DNA from: Aliarcobacter sp017996075
GTDB taxonomy: Bacteria; Campylobacterota; Campylobacteria; Campylobacterales; Arcobacteraceae
Reading direction: 5' to 3' (one strand)
Length of the DNA stretch: 64,000 nucleotides
Assembly (NCBI RefSeq): GCF_051062515.1
Contig: NZ_JAMXEK010000002.1
Made by a program: the position numbers and the translations under genes. The notes under the pieces were generated by a model that was given only the letters and a program-made list of their open reading frames with translations, was not told the origin of the DNA and searched no databases. Of this stretch, positions 44,062 through 53,852 are shown one piece after another (the stretch's first letter is position 1; every line of letters begins with the position of its first letter).

Positions 44062-45351
44062 TTATAAAATAGTTATTCCTAAAACTTTTTTTAGGATATT
44101 GCTATCTTGTGTAAAACCTTCTTGATCTTTTGCAGGCTCTAGAGTTGTAATAGCTGTTTTTCCTATTATATATCTAAATTCTTTATCCTCTTTGTCTTTT
44201 AATTTAACGCTCCAAACATTATGAACAACCAAAGGCTCGTTGTTTTCAATACCTATATACAACATTATATGTCCTTTTAAGTACACTAAAGTAGAAAATG
44301 GAATACCATTTTTTCTTATAAACTCTTTTTTTTCATCAAGATTTAGTTTAGAAATATCAAAATACTTTCCATTTGTTGTTTGTGCTTTTGAGTTTCTATG
44401 AAGATATTTACCAAATACACTAAAATAGTCTTGAGTAAAACTAGAGCAATCTCTATTGTTTAAAAGTCCAGCCCAACCATATGGCTCATTCATAAACTCT
44501 TTTAAAACTCTAGCACGGTTTTCATATGTATAAGCCAAAGGCATAGGTTCTACGAACTCTTCTTCTATTTGAATATATGATATTTTTGCATTTAAATTGT
44601 CATCTTCTTTTGCAACTATAAAATTATTATCTTTTTTTGGAAAAATTGTACCAACTTTTACATACTCTCTAAAAATAGGGTCATAAATAGCAAATTTTTC
44701 TTTAGTTGCTATAAAATAATCATTTGTAGTAAAATCATTTATAAAATCATCATCTACAAAAGCAATGCTATTTATCTCTACCCAACCACCAACAAAGTGT
44801 GACTCAACAAATGCCCAAGCTCTATCTTTTGAAAAGTGAGAAACTATCAAAGGAGTATTTATTTTTAGTAGTGAATTTTGGTTGTAATCAAATGGAAAAC
44901 CTTCTCCTGGTAAACTAGGATTATAAAACATTGGTGAGTTTGTTGGCAATACTCTTACGTTTGTATTTTTTAGCGTAATTGCTTTTTTAATATCTTTATT
45001 GTAGTTTTCAAAATTTGCATTCTCAATTTTTTTATCAAACCACTCTTTTGTTGCTTGATTATGATTTTCTAAATATACTTTTTTATTTTTATATGAAAAG
45101 CCCCATTTTGCCTCAATTTCACTATAAGATAATTTTGATTGTTTCCAAGGTCTAAAATATTTAGAAAAATATTCATCTGTTTGTTCTTGTTGATTGAATG
45201 ATTTATCATTTGCTTGTTTTGATAGTTCTACAATTGTATCTTGTTTTACTTCTAAAATTGTTGGTTTTTCTACAACTACTTTTTGACTACAAGCTGTAAG
45301 TAAAAAAGATATTGCTAAAATGGTAGTAAAATATTTAAAAGTTTTTAACAT
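44062..45351 (-). CDS. C40 (NlpC/P60) peptidase lipoprotein with SH3 region
   Basis: I start at the ATG at 45351, which has AAGGGA upstream and begins a lipoprotein signal (FTTILAISFLLTAC). The middle part resembles the stabilising and SH3-like domains of YkfC-type peptidases. The catalytic region has NNRDCSSF with the cysteine, GHIMLYIG and VVHNVW with histidines. It probably cuts peptidoglycan stem peptides at the outer membrane. Confidence 0.88.
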   Translation of the reverse strand: MLKTFKYFTTILAISFLLTACSQKVVVEKPTILEVKQDTIVELSKQANDKSFNQQEQTDEYFSKYFRPWKQSKLSYSEIEAKWGFSYKNKKVYLENHNQATKEWFDKKIENANFENYNKDIKKAITLKNTNVRVLPTNSPMFYNPSLPGEGFPFDYNQNSLLKINTPLIVSHFSKDRAWAFVESHFVGGWVEINSIAFVDDDFINDFTTNDYFIATKEKFAIYDPIFREYVKVGTIFPKKDNNFIVAKEDDNLNAKISYIQIEEEFVEPMPLAYTYENRARVLKEFMNEPYGWAGLLNNRDCSSFTQDYFSVFGKYLHRNSKAQTTNGKYFDISKLNLDEKKEFIRKNGIPFSTLVYLKGHIMLYIGIENNEPLVVHNVWSVKLKDKEDKEFRYIIGKTAITTLEPAKDQEGFTQDSNILKKVLGITIL

Positions 45352-45430
45352 ATTTATCCCTTGAAATTTTTTATGGGATTGTATCATTTTATAATTGAAA
45401 TTCATTTCACTTTGATTCTAGGAAGAATAA

Positions 45431-45826
45431 ATGCTTAAATTATCTATAAATAAAGTTTTATTTGAAGATATTTTGTTGAAAAATATAACAACTATTGAAA
45501 AAGATGCTACTAAATATTGGAAAAAAGAGTTTTTAGAGCCAAAAATAATTGGAGATAATATATTTTATGATATAAAATGTATTGAAAAAATAGTTTTTGT
45601 TAATACATTTGGTGAAGATAAACCACAAATTATAGTTGAATGTAATAAAATAGAGTATTTAGAAGATAAAAATATATTTAAAATTTACATTGGTAAAATT
45701 TTAGAGCAAAAAAATATAGATTTATTCAAAGATGAAAAAGATATTTTAATTAAAAAATTAATAGATGAAAAACAAGAGTTAATAAAATTTTTAGAAGAGA
45801 TGCGAAGACAAAGTTTTTTAAAATAG
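45431..45826 (+). CDS. hypothetical protein
   Basis: The 131-residue protein has no signal peptide and no family I recognise. It mixes beta-like strands in the middle (FYDIKCIEKIVFV, QIIVECNKIEYL) with a charged C-terminal helix (KKLIDEKQELIKFLEEMRRQ). It is divergent from the C40 peptidase gene with an AGGAAG ribosome site and ends in a strong hairpin, so it is likely real and independently transcribed. Confidence 0.6.
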   Translation: MLKLSINKVLFEDILLKNITTIEKDATKYWKKEFLEPKIIGDNIFYDIKCIEKIVFVNTFGEDKPQIIVECNKIEYLEDKNIFKIYIGKILEQKNIDLFKDEKDILIKKLIDEKQELIKFLEEMRRQSFLK

Positions 45827-45847
45827 CTAGAAAAACTAGCTATTTTA
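45819..45847. terminator. bidirectional terminator
   Basis: A perfect 12-bp stem (45819-45830 with 45836-45847) encloses a 5-A loop between two convergent genes. T residues follow on both strands in part, so it can serve the hypothetical gene and the cytochrome gene. Confidence 0.8.
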
Positions 45848-45851
45848 AGGT

Positions 45852-46130
45852 TTATTTTATGATTAAGTCAGCTATGGCATTCATAGTTGCTTCATCCATA
45901 CCTTTTACTTGACCAACCATTAGAGCTTTTTGTGCTCCACCATAAGTTCCATCTTGATAACCTTTTAAAGATGCTACAAAATCTGCTTTTGTCATATCTT
46001 TGATTATTTTAGATTTACCTAAAGCCACTTTTTCACCGTTTGCACCATGACATGCTACACATTTTGCATAAGGATTTGCAAATGCAAAAGTTGCCGCTAA
46101 TATTGTTGTTGCTAAAACTATTTTTTTCAT
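45852..46130 (-). CDS. cytochrome c553-like periplasmic electron carrier
   Basis: The 92-residue protein has a signal peptide (IVLATTILAATFAFA) and one haem-binding CVACH near residue 24, with the distal methionine probably in ALMVGQVKGM. It is a small monohaem class I cytochrome c, which in Campylobacterota carries electrons from the bc1 complex to oxidases. Confidence 0.93.
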   Translation of the reverse strand: MKKIVLATTILAATFAFANPYAKCVACHGANGEKVALGKSKIIKDMTKADFVASLKGYQDGTYGGAQKALMVGQVKGMDEATMNAIADLIIK

Positions 46131-46206
46131 TTAATTTCCCTTTTAAATAAGATAAAAATATTATATGAAATCTAAGATTAAAATATATTGATTTTAGTCA
46201 ATTTTT

Positions 46207-46497
46207 TTATTTATTTAATGCAACATCAATTTTACCAATAGCACAAGATACAAAACTTTTTGCTGTTGTAGTTGCCTTTTCAAAACCACTTAACTCATCG
46301 TTTGTTAGTGGATATCCTAAACCTCTTAATTTAAGTTTTAACTCTTCAATTTGATTGTCTTCAATATCTAATGTTATTTTTCTTGGATTTACAGATAAAT
46401 CAACTTCAACACTACCAAAATCATCTTTCAAAGATTTTGTTAAAGTATTTGCACAACCACCACATTTTACATTATGTACTTCAAATGTTTGTTTCAT
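46207..46497 (-). CDS. heavy-metal-associated (HMA) domain protein
   Basis: The 96-residue protein has an N-terminal HMA fold with the metal-binding CGGC near residue 12-15 (VKCGGCANT) and a 25-residue C-terminal extension containing one more cysteine. It resembles CopZ-type copper chaperones. It overlaps the malate dehydrogenase gene by four bases, an odd partner for a chaperone. Confidence 0.82.
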   Translation of the reverse strand: MKQTFEVHNVKCGGCANTLTKSLKDDFGSVEVDLSVNPRKITLDIEDNQIEELKLKLRGLGYPLTNDELSGFEKATTTAKSFVSCAIGKIDVALNK

Positions 46498-47432
46498 TTA
46501 TTATCCTTTAAAATATTAATACTATTTAAAACAGTTTGAGCGGATATTTTTAATTCTTCTTTTTCATCATCACTCAAATCAAGCTCTATAACCTCTTCAA
46601 TACCATTTTTACCTATTATAGTTGGTACTCCAAGAGTAATATTATTATAACCATATTCATCAAAAAGGACAACAGATATTGGAAAAGTCTCTTTAGTATC
46701 TTCTATTATAGCCCTACAAATAAGAAAACAAGAGTAAGCAGGTGCAAAATATGCAGAACCTGTTTTTAATAAATCAACAATTCTAGCTCCACCATTTTTA
46801 GTATTTTCTAAAATATATTCAATATCTTCTGATTTTAATATATCAACGACTTTTTTACCATCAACTTTTGCATGATTTATCAAAGGAACCATTGTATTTG
46901 AATGTGCTCCTATAACCATAGCTTCTATATTGTTGTAATCAAAATCTAATTTTTCTTCTATGTAGTGTTTAAATCTTGCACTATCTAAAACACCAGCCAT
47001 ACCAAAAACTTTATTTCTAGGTAGCTTTGACTTATTTAATGCTACATAAACCATTGCATCTAAAGGATTTGAAACTATAATAAAAATAGCATTTTTATTG
47101 TTTTCTAATACTTCATCAAAAATTGATTCTAATATTTTTTTATTTGTAAATATTAAATCTTCTCTACTCATATTTGGTTTTCTTGCAATTCCAGCTGTAA
47201 TTACTATAATATCACAGTTTTTAAAATCACTATTATTTACACAAGCTTTAACTTTTGTAGTACTATTTTTAGATTTTGCTGCTTGAGATATATCTAAAGC
47301 CATAGCTTGTGTAAATTCTTCTCTAATATCTTTTAGTAAAATAGATTTACAAAGATTGCTTGTAGCTAAACAAAAAGCCAAGTTTGAACCAACATTTCCA
47401 ACACCAATAATTCCAACAGTTTTTTTATTCAC
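46494..47432 (-). CDS. mdh: malate dehydrogenase
   Basis: The 312-residue LDH/MDH-type enzyme has the NAD motif GVGNVGS near residue 10, the substrate-loop ARKPNMSRED with arginine that selects malate over lactate, NPLDAMVY near 122, DSARF and the catalytic-histidine GAHSNTM near 175. It interconverts malate and oxaloacetate in the citric acid cycle and is next to isocitrate dehydrogenase. Confidence 0.93.
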   Translation of the reverse strand: MNKKTVGIIGVGNVGSNLAFCLATSNLCKSILLKDIREEFTQAMALDISQAAKSKNSTTKVKACVNNSDFKNCDIIVITAGIARKPNMSREDLIFTNKKILESIFDEVLENNKNAIFIIVSNPLDAMVYVALNKSKLPRNKVFGMAGVLDSARFKHYIEEKLDFDYNNIEAMVIGAHSNTMVPLINHAKVDGKKVVDILKSEDIEYILENTKNGGARIVDLLKTGSAYFAPAYSCFLICRAIIEDTKETFPISVVLFDEYGYNNITLGVPTIIGKNGIEEVIELDLSDDEKEELKISAQTVLNSINILKDNK

Positions 47433-47499
47433 ATCAAGCCTTTTTAAATTTGAAGAGCAAATTAAGAGTTTTCTTAAGAAAGATTTTAAATTTAGGCTA

Positions 47500-47521
47500 A
47501 AAAGAGGTAATCCTCTTTTTA
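47500..47521 (-). terminator. terminator of the icd gene
   Basis: A 9-bp stem (47500-47508 with 47513-47521, AAAAAGAGG and its complement) with a TAAT loop begins 2 bp after the isocitrate dehydrogenase stop codon. On the minus strand the hairpin ends in a T run, so it separates icd from mdh. Confidence 0.75.
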
Positions 47522-47522
47522 G

Positions 47523-49715
47523 TTATCCAATAATTTTGTTTAGTGTTGAAGAAGGTCTCATAACTTTTGAAGTTAATTCATCATCAAATAGGTAGTAACC
47601 ACCTGTATTTGCTGGTTTTCCTTGACATTCTGTAAGCTCTTTTACAATTTGAGCTTCATTTTCATTCATTGCTTTTGCAATTGGAGTAAATTCAGCTTTA
47701 AGTTCAGCATCATCATTTTGTTTTGCTAACTCATCAGCCCAGTACATTGCAAGATAGAAATGACTTCCTCTATTATCAATATCTCCAACTTTTCTAGCTG
47801 GTGATTTATCATTGATTAGGAAAGTTCCTGTTGCTGCATCTAATGTTTTTGCTAAAACAGCTGCTTTTTTATTGTTTTGAGTATTTGCTAAGTGATCAAA
47901 TGAAGCTGCAAGAGCCATAAACTCACCTAAACTATCCCATCTTAAATAGTTTTCTTCTTGAAGTTGTTGAACATGTTTAGGAGCAGAACCTCCAGCACCT
48001 GTTTCAAATAGACCTCCACCATTCATAAGTGGAACAATTGATAACATTTTAGCACTTGTTCCAAGCTCTAAAATTGGGAATAAATCTGTATTGTAATCTC
48101 TAAATACATTTCCAGTAACAGATATTGTATCAAGACCTTTTCTCATTCTATCAAGAGAGTATTGCATAGCATCATCAGGAGATTTAATAGAGATTTCAAG
48201 ACCACTTAAATCATAATCTTTTAAGTATTTTTCAACTTTCTCAATCATTTTTGCATCATGACCTCTGTTTTTATCCAACCAGAATACTGCAGGAGTATTT
48301 GATAATTTTGCTCTATTAACAGCTAGTTTTACCCAATCTTTAATTGGCTCATCTTTAGTTTGGCACATTCTAAAGATATCACCATTATCAACATCAAAAC
48401 TAAATACAGTCTCTCCAGCTTTATTTGTTACAACTATTTTTCCATCAGCATTTGCTTGGAAAGTTTTATCGTGGCTTCCATACTCTTCTGCTTTTTTAGC
48501 CATTAATCCTACATTTGGAACTGAACCCATAGTTTTTGGATCAAGCGCTCCATTTTTTTTGCAATCGTCAATAATAATTTGGTATGTTGTAGCATAACAT
48601 CTATCAGGAATCATAGCTAGAGTATCTTCTTCTTTATCCTCTTTGTTCCACATTTTTCCACCACCTCTAATCATAGCAGGCATAGATGCATCAATAATAA
48701 CATCAGATGGAACATGTAAATTTGTAATACCTTTTGCAGAGTTTACCATAGCAAGTCTTGGTTGAGAAGCATACACTGCATCAATATCAGCTAAAATTTG
48801 TGCTCTAGTAGCATCATCAACTTGGTCAAGTTTTGAGTATAAATCACCTAAACCGTTGTTAAAGTTAACACCAATTTTTTCAAAAGTTGAGCTATGTTTT
48901 GCAATTAAATCTTTGAAATATACTTTTACAGCAAATCCAAACATAATTGGATCAGATACTTTCATCATTGTAGCTTTTAAGTGAAGTGATAATAAGACAT
49001 CTCTTTTTTTAGCTTCATCAATACCTTTTTGATAGAACTCTTGTAGAGCTTTTGAAGATAATTTAGTTGCATCAACAACTTCACCATTTTCTAGTGGTAA
49101 AGATGCTTTTAAAACTGTCTCTTTTCCATCTTTTCCTACAAAAGAGATTTTGAAATTATCCTCTTTATCTAAGATTGTTGAAACTTCAGTTCCATAAAAA
49201 TCATCAGCATTCATATGAGCAACATCAGTTTTAGAATCTTTTGCCCATGTTCCCATTCTATGGGGATTGTTTTTCGCATAATTTTTAACAGCACTTGGAG
49301 CTCTTCTATCTGAGTTTCCTTCTCTTAATACTGGATTTACAGCACTTCCTAAGATTTTAGAGTATTTTGCAGTTACTTCTTCACTTGAGTCATAATCTGG
49401 AATATCATAACCTTTTGATTGAAGCTCAGCAATAGCTGCTTTTAGCTGAGGAATTGATGCAGAAATATTTGGTAATTTAATAATATTTGCATCTGGATTT
49501 TGAGTCATATCACCAAGTTCTGCTAATGCATCACCAATTTTTTGCTCTGGTTTCAAGTTTTCAGGGAAAGTTGAAATAATTCTTCCAGCTAGTGAAATAT
49601 CTTTTTGAACCATTTGTATATCAGAACTTTTTGTAAAAGCCTGTACTATTGGTAAAAAAGAGTATGTTGCTAAAGCCGGTGCTTCATCAACTTTTGTGTA
49701 AATAATTTGTGCCAT
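47523..49715 (-). CDS. icd: monomeric NADP-dependent isocitrate dehydrogenase
   Basis: The 730-residue enzyme is of the large monomeric type (IDH-II), unrelated in length to the 400-residue dimeric kind. It begins IIYTKVDEAPALATYSFLPI, and has NSDRRAP near residue 136, SDVIIDASMPAMIRGGGKMW near 343 and GGLFETGAGGSAPKHVQQ near 585. It converts isocitrate to 2-oxoglutarate with NADPH formation. Monomeric forms are usual in Campylobacterota. Confidence 0.97.
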   Translation of the reverse strand: MAQIIYTKVDEAPALATYSFLPIVQAFTKSSDIQMVQKDISLAGRIISTFPENLKPEQKIGDALAELGDMTQNPDANIIKLPNISASIPQLKAAIAELQSKGYDIPDYDSSEEVTAKYSKILGSAVNPVLREGNSDRRAPSAVKNYAKNNPHRMGTWAKDSKTDVAHMNADDFYGTEVSTILDKEDNFKISFVGKDGKETVLKASLPLENGEVVDATKLSSKALQEFYQKGIDEAKKRDVLLSLHLKATMMKVSDPIMFGFAVKVYFKDLIAKHSSTFEKIGVNFNNGLGDLYSKLDQVDDATRAQILADIDAVYASQPRLAMVNSAKGITNLHVPSDVIIDASMPAMIRGGGKMWNKEDKEEDTLAMIPDRCYATTYQIIIDDCKKNGALDPKTMGSVPNVGLMAKKAEEYGSHDKTFQANADGKIVVTNKAGETVFSFDVDNGDIFRMCQTKDEPIKDWVKLAVNRAKLSNTPAVFWLDKNRGHDAKMIEKVEKYLKDYDLSGLEISIKSPDDAMQYSLDRMRKGLDTISVTGNVFRDYNTDLFPILELGTSAKMLSIVPLMNGGGLFETGAGGSAPKHVQQLQEENYLRWDSLGEFMALAASFDHLANTQNNKKAAVLAKTLDAATGTFLINDKSPARKVGDIDNRGSHFYLAMYWADELAKQNDDAELKAEFTPIAKAMNENEAQIVKELTECQGKPANTGGYYLFDDELTSKVMRPSSTLNKIIG

Positions 49716-49834
49716 TTTTCCATCCTAAATTGTAAATTTGATATGGCGAAATTGTAACTAGATTTATATTTAAAGATATTGAATTTGCTTATATTTTTGT
49801 GTGTGAATATTTGATTGTTTCAAATATTCACATC

Positions 49835-50962
49835 TTAATTTACACTATTAAATAAATCTTTTATTGAAGGTGCTTTTTGATTTGAAATATCATTTTTCAT
49901 AATATCAATAGCTTCATTATCTATATCGTTTGGTTTGTCATTAACTTTTGTATAAGTTTTTGCTACTCCAATATTTGCATTAATATTTGCTTGATGTGTT
50001 TCATAATCATTTGAGAACTTATGAAGTCCTGTTTTATTGTCCCTTACAAAATATAAGTAATTGCTTTTTACAGGGAAAATTGCAGCTTTTATTGCATCTA
50101 AACTAACTGCACAAACTGGATCTTTTGGTAAACCTTTATTTTTATAAGTATTATATGAAGTTTCATCATTTCTTATTCTATCAGCTGTTACAACACTATT
50201 TGAATATTTTCCATAGTTTAATGTTCCATCCATTTGAAGTGCCATATTTTTCTTTAATCTATTATGAACAACACTTGCAATAATTGGCATTTCATTTGTT
50301 GTTGCTGCCTCTTTTTGTACAACTGAAGCTAAAGATATGTATCTAAACCATTTTTCTTTGTCATATTTACCAAATATTTTTTTTGAGAACTCTTCATATT
50401 TTTTATTTGTTTGAGAAAATAGATAAAATAAAATATACTCTTCGCTCATTCCAACAGGCAAAGAGTAGCTATCTGCTAATATATTCCCATCTAATTTATA
50501 TGCATGTTCATCATAGATTTTTTGAAGTTTGTTTTCATCTAAATTAAATTCTTCTGCAATTTTCTTTAAAAAAAAGTATGAAGTTTCACCTGGAATTAGT
50601 GTAATTGTTTTTAAAGCAGCTTTTGAAGTAAGAAGTTTTATTAAAAAATCCATTTTTGTAAGTCTTGTTTGTTCAACATCAATCCAACCACTTTGTATAA
50701 AGCCCCCAGATTTTAAAATAATCTCATCTATTATATTCATTTCATAGCCATTTTTGTTTAAGTGTGTTACAATACTGCTCGTACTACCTTTTGGAATAAA
50801 GATTATTTTATTTGTAACAACTGGTAGGTTTAGATAGTAAAGCACAGCAATACAAAAAATAAGGGATAGATATAAAGTGTTAAAAAAGATCAGAATTTTT
50901 CTATTGTTACTCTCGTTATCTCTCTTATTTGTGATGTTTTCTCTTCTATTTTCAGGTATCAA
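49835..50962 (-). CDS. mltG: endolytic murein transglycosylase MltG
   Basis: The 375-residue YceG-family protein has one N-terminal membrane helix (about residues 24-48), a LysM-like region and the catalytic glutamate in ASVVQKEAATTNEMPIIASV near residue 218, followed by LQMDGTLNYG and DPVCAVSLDAIKAAI. It cuts nascent glycan strands. The best start in frame is TTG at 50962, which overlaps the first 86 bp of the divergent AsmA-like gene; an internal CTG near 50890 could reduce this. Confidence 0.9.
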   Translation of the reverse strand: MIPENRRENITNKRDNESNNRKILIFFNTLYLSLIFCIAVLYYLNLPVVTNKIIFIPKGSTSSIVTHLNKNGYEMNIIDEIILKSGGFIQSGWIDVEQTRLTKMDFLIKLLTSKAALKTITLIPGETSYFFLKKIAEEFNLDENKLQKIYDEHAYKLDGNILADSYSLPVGMSEEYILFYLFSQTNKKYEEFSKKIFGKYDKEKWFRYISLASVVQKEAATTNEMPIIASVVHNRLKKNMALQMDGTLNYGKYSNSVVTADRIRNDETSYNTYKNKGLPKDPVCAVSLDAIKAAIFPVKSNYLYFVRDNKTGLHKFSNDYETHQANINANIGVAKTYTKVNDKPNDIDNEAIDIMKNDISNQKAPSIKDLFNSVN

Positions 50963-53765
50963 AATCAGCTCTTTTCAGTTATTAAATTTTAAAATTTCGC
51001 AATTTTATATGAAATTGGATAAAAAACTCATTTTAAATATTGAAAACATAGAGTATAAATCAGAAAAAACTATGACAAACAGCTCAATTGAAGATATAAA
51101 AAAGAATTTAGATATTTTACCATTTGTATTAAAATGGTTTCAAAGTATTGATATAGAAAAATTATCAATCAACGATAATATAGTTAAAATAGTATTAAAT
51201 AAAGATATTTTAAGTGTTGAAAATAAGTTTTTTTTACTTGATTCAAAAATAGATGTTTTATCAAAAGAGGTTTTGTTAGATATTAATAATTTATATTTAA
51301 AAGATTACAATATTTTATTTAAAGGGAAGGCAAAAATTGACTATTTTGATGAAGAGTTAAAGTATTTTGGAGATATTTATTATCAAGATTTAATAGTTTC
51401 TGGAAATATTGATATCACAAAAAATAGAGTTAATTTTTTTATAAAAAGTGAATTTTTTAAAAACTTATATTTTTTAAAAAAATATCTTGATTTACCAGAA
51501 GTTGCTAACTCTTGGATGTATGATAATGTAACTGGAGATTTTAAGCTAAATTGGTTTTATGGTGAATTTGATCTAAATAAAAATAAAATAATTGAAAAAA
51601 GCCTCCAAGGTGATGCAGTTATTGAAAATGCAAAAATAAGATTTGAAAATAGTCTAGAAGAGATAAATACAAGCAAAGTTAATGTAAATTTCAAAAATAG
51701 TACTTTGCATTTTGATTTAGTAGATGCTATATACAAAGAAAAAGAGCTTAAAAATAGTTTTGTAACAATAAAAGATATTGCAAATGAGAATAATGGTTTA
51801 GTTCTGGTTAATATAGAGGCTAAAACCTCTTTAGATAAAGATATTTTAGGTATTTTAGAAGCTTATGGAATTGTTGTTCCAGTTGTGCAAAAAAATGGAG
51901 AAACGCAAGCTAAGTTGCTTTTATCTTTTCCTTATGCAGAAGATAAGCCTATGAGTTATAATGGAGTTTTTATAGCCGAAAAATCAAATATTTCTATATC
52001 TGGTTTTGATTTTGAAACAAATGGTGCAAAAGTTATTTTAGAAAATGATTTGTTATATATAAATGATGCTAGTTTTATTTATCAAGATATCGTAGATGCA
52101 AAAGCAAATTTAAAACTAGATTTAAATAGTTTAAAAATAGAAGGAACTTCACAAATAAATAAGATTTTAGTAAAAGATAGCAAAAATTCTAAAATCTTAA
52201 ATATAACAAACATAAATAGTGATATTTTTATGGATTTTAGTAAAAATGTAAATATTGAATTAAAAGATTTAAAAACAACTATAAAATATGATAAGTTTTT
52301 GACTATAAATTTAAATGATATTTCAAAGATATATAATTATTCAGATATTTTAAAACAAAATAGTGTAAATAGTGGAAACATATCTTTAAAAATTATGGAT
52401 AAAGATAATATAGACTTGAATGGATTTGTTAGTGGGTTTGTTGTTCCTATAAAAAAAGATAACAAAGAGATAAATAGTTTAGATTTTTATGGAAATATCA
52501 ATAAAGAGAGTGTACAAATCTCTTCTAGTGATAACTCAATAAGGTTAAATTTTAAAGATAATATAGAACTTTTTTTGGATGGATATGATATTTATTATGA
52601 TGAAAATATTAGTAAAAATAGTAAAGTAGAATTTGATACAAACATAGATTTAAAAAATTGTAAACTATTTTTTGATAATCAAGAGTATAAAATAAAAAGT
52701 GCTAATTTTAATATAAAAAAAGATTTAATAACTTTTAATGCATCTTTATTTGATTTGGATTTACCTATAAAAAAAGATAATCAAGATTTAAAAGAGCTTG
52801 ATATTTTAGGAAAATACAAAAATGATATTTTAGATATAAACTCAAAAAAAGATGATATTTTTTTAAGAGTAAGAGATAATCAAACAACTATAAAATTAGA
52901 TGGGTATGATATTTTTTATGATACAAAATATAATGATATTCATGAAAAAATAGGCAATTTAGGTATTGTTGGAACAAGATCAAATATAGTTATAAATAAT
53001 AAAAACAAGATTTTAGCAGATTTTTATGAGTTAAATATAAATAAAGATAGAAAATTTTTCTATCTAGAATTTGAAGATAGTAAAATAAGTTTTACAAATA
53101 AAAACAATAATATAGATATATATGCAGCAAAGATAAATGAAAAATTTATAAATACTTTTGCAAATAGTAATATTTTAGATGGTGGAAAAATTGATTTTTT
53201 TGCAAATGGAACTACAAAAAGTATAAGAGGAAAATTGATAATTGAAGATAGTAGTTTAAAAAATGTGACTATTTTAAATAATATTATGTTTTTAGTTGAA
53301 AGTTCACCAGCTTTTATAAATCCACTTTTGGCTATTCCTGCTGTTTTTGGCTTAAATAAATTAGGAATTTACAAAATAAAAGAGGGTGTAGTTGAATTTG
53401 AATATGATAATGATAAAAATTTAATTGATATAAAAAATTTACATACAGTTGGAAATGGTATGGATTTTGAAGGAAAAGGCATTTTGGATTTGAATAAAAA
53501 AGAAGTAGATGCAAACTTAAATTTAGTATTTTTAAAAACATATTCATCTGTATTTGAATATATTCCAATTGTAAATTATATTTTATTGGGAGATGAAAAG
53601 AGAGTTGAAACCCAAATTCAATTAACAGGAAGCTTAAGTGACCCAGTTCTTACTACAAATTTATTTAAAGATGGATTTTCTGCCCCTTTAAACATATTTA
53701 AAAGAGTATTTACAACACCTTCAAATATGATTGATGATTTTAATAAATTTAATCAAAAAGATTGA
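50877..53765 (+). CDS. AsmA/YhdP-like large envelope protein
   Basis: The 962-residue protein has an N-terminal membrane anchor (FLLLLSLSLLFVMFSLLF) and then a long beta-rich periplasmic region. The last 200 residues (GGKIDFFANGTTKSIRGKL, VGNGMDFEGKGILDL and QIQLTGSLSDPVLT) match the AsmA-like C-terminal domain of YhdP. These proteins are thought to form lipid-transfer bridges between membranes. It starts with GTG at 50877, AAGGGA 10 bp before. Confidence 0.85.
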   Translation: MLKKIRIFLLLLSLSLLFVMFSLLFSGIKISSFQLLNFKISQFYMKLDKKLILNIENIEYKSEKTMTNSSIEDIKKNLDILPFVLKWFQSIDIEKLSINDNIVKIVLNKDILSVENKFFLLDSKIDVLSKEVLLDINNLYLKDYNILFKGKAKIDYFDEELKYFGDIYYQDLIVSGNIDITKNRVNFFIKSEFFKNLYFLKKYLDLPEVANSWMYDNVTGDFKLNWFYGEFDLNKNKIIEKSLQGDAVIENAKIRFENSLEEINTSKVNVNFKNSTLHFDLVDAIYKEKELKNSFVTIKDIANENNGLVLVNIEAKTSLDKDILGILEAYGIVVPVVQKNGETQAKLLLSFPYAEDKPMSYNGVFIAEKSNISISGFDFETNGAKVILENDLLYINDASFIYQDIVDAKANLKLDLNSLKIEGTSQINKILVKDSKNSKILNITNINSDIFMDFSKNVNIELKDLKTTIKYDKFLTINLNDISKIYNYSDILKQNSVNSGNISLKIMDKDNIDLNGFVSGFVVPIKKDNKEINSLDFYGNINKESVQISSSDNSIRLNFKDNIELFLDGYDIYYDENISKNSKVEFDTNIDLKNCKLFFDNQEYKIKSANFNIKKDLITFNASLFDLDLPIKKDNQDLKELDILGKYKNDILDINSKKDDIFLRVRDNQTTIKLDGYDIFYDTKYNDIHEKIGNLGIVGTRSNIVINNKNKILADFYELNINKDRKFFYLEFEDSKISFTNKNNNIDIYAAKINEKFINTFANSNILDGGKIDFFANGTTKSIRGKLIIEDSSLKNVTILNNIMFLVESSPAFINPLLAIPAVFGLNKLGIYKIKEGVVEFEYDNDKNLIDIKNLHTVGNGMDFEGKGILDLNKKEVDANLNLVFLKTYSSVFEYIPIVNYILLGDEKRVETQIQLTGSLSDPVLTTNLFKDGFSAPLNIFKRVFTTPSNMIDDFNKFNQKD

Positions 53766-53852
53766 AGTTATTACTATTTTTACTATAGTTTTAATATAAA
53801 AATATAAAATTTTTCATAAGAACCTTATTGCTATTTTGATACAATTCACACT

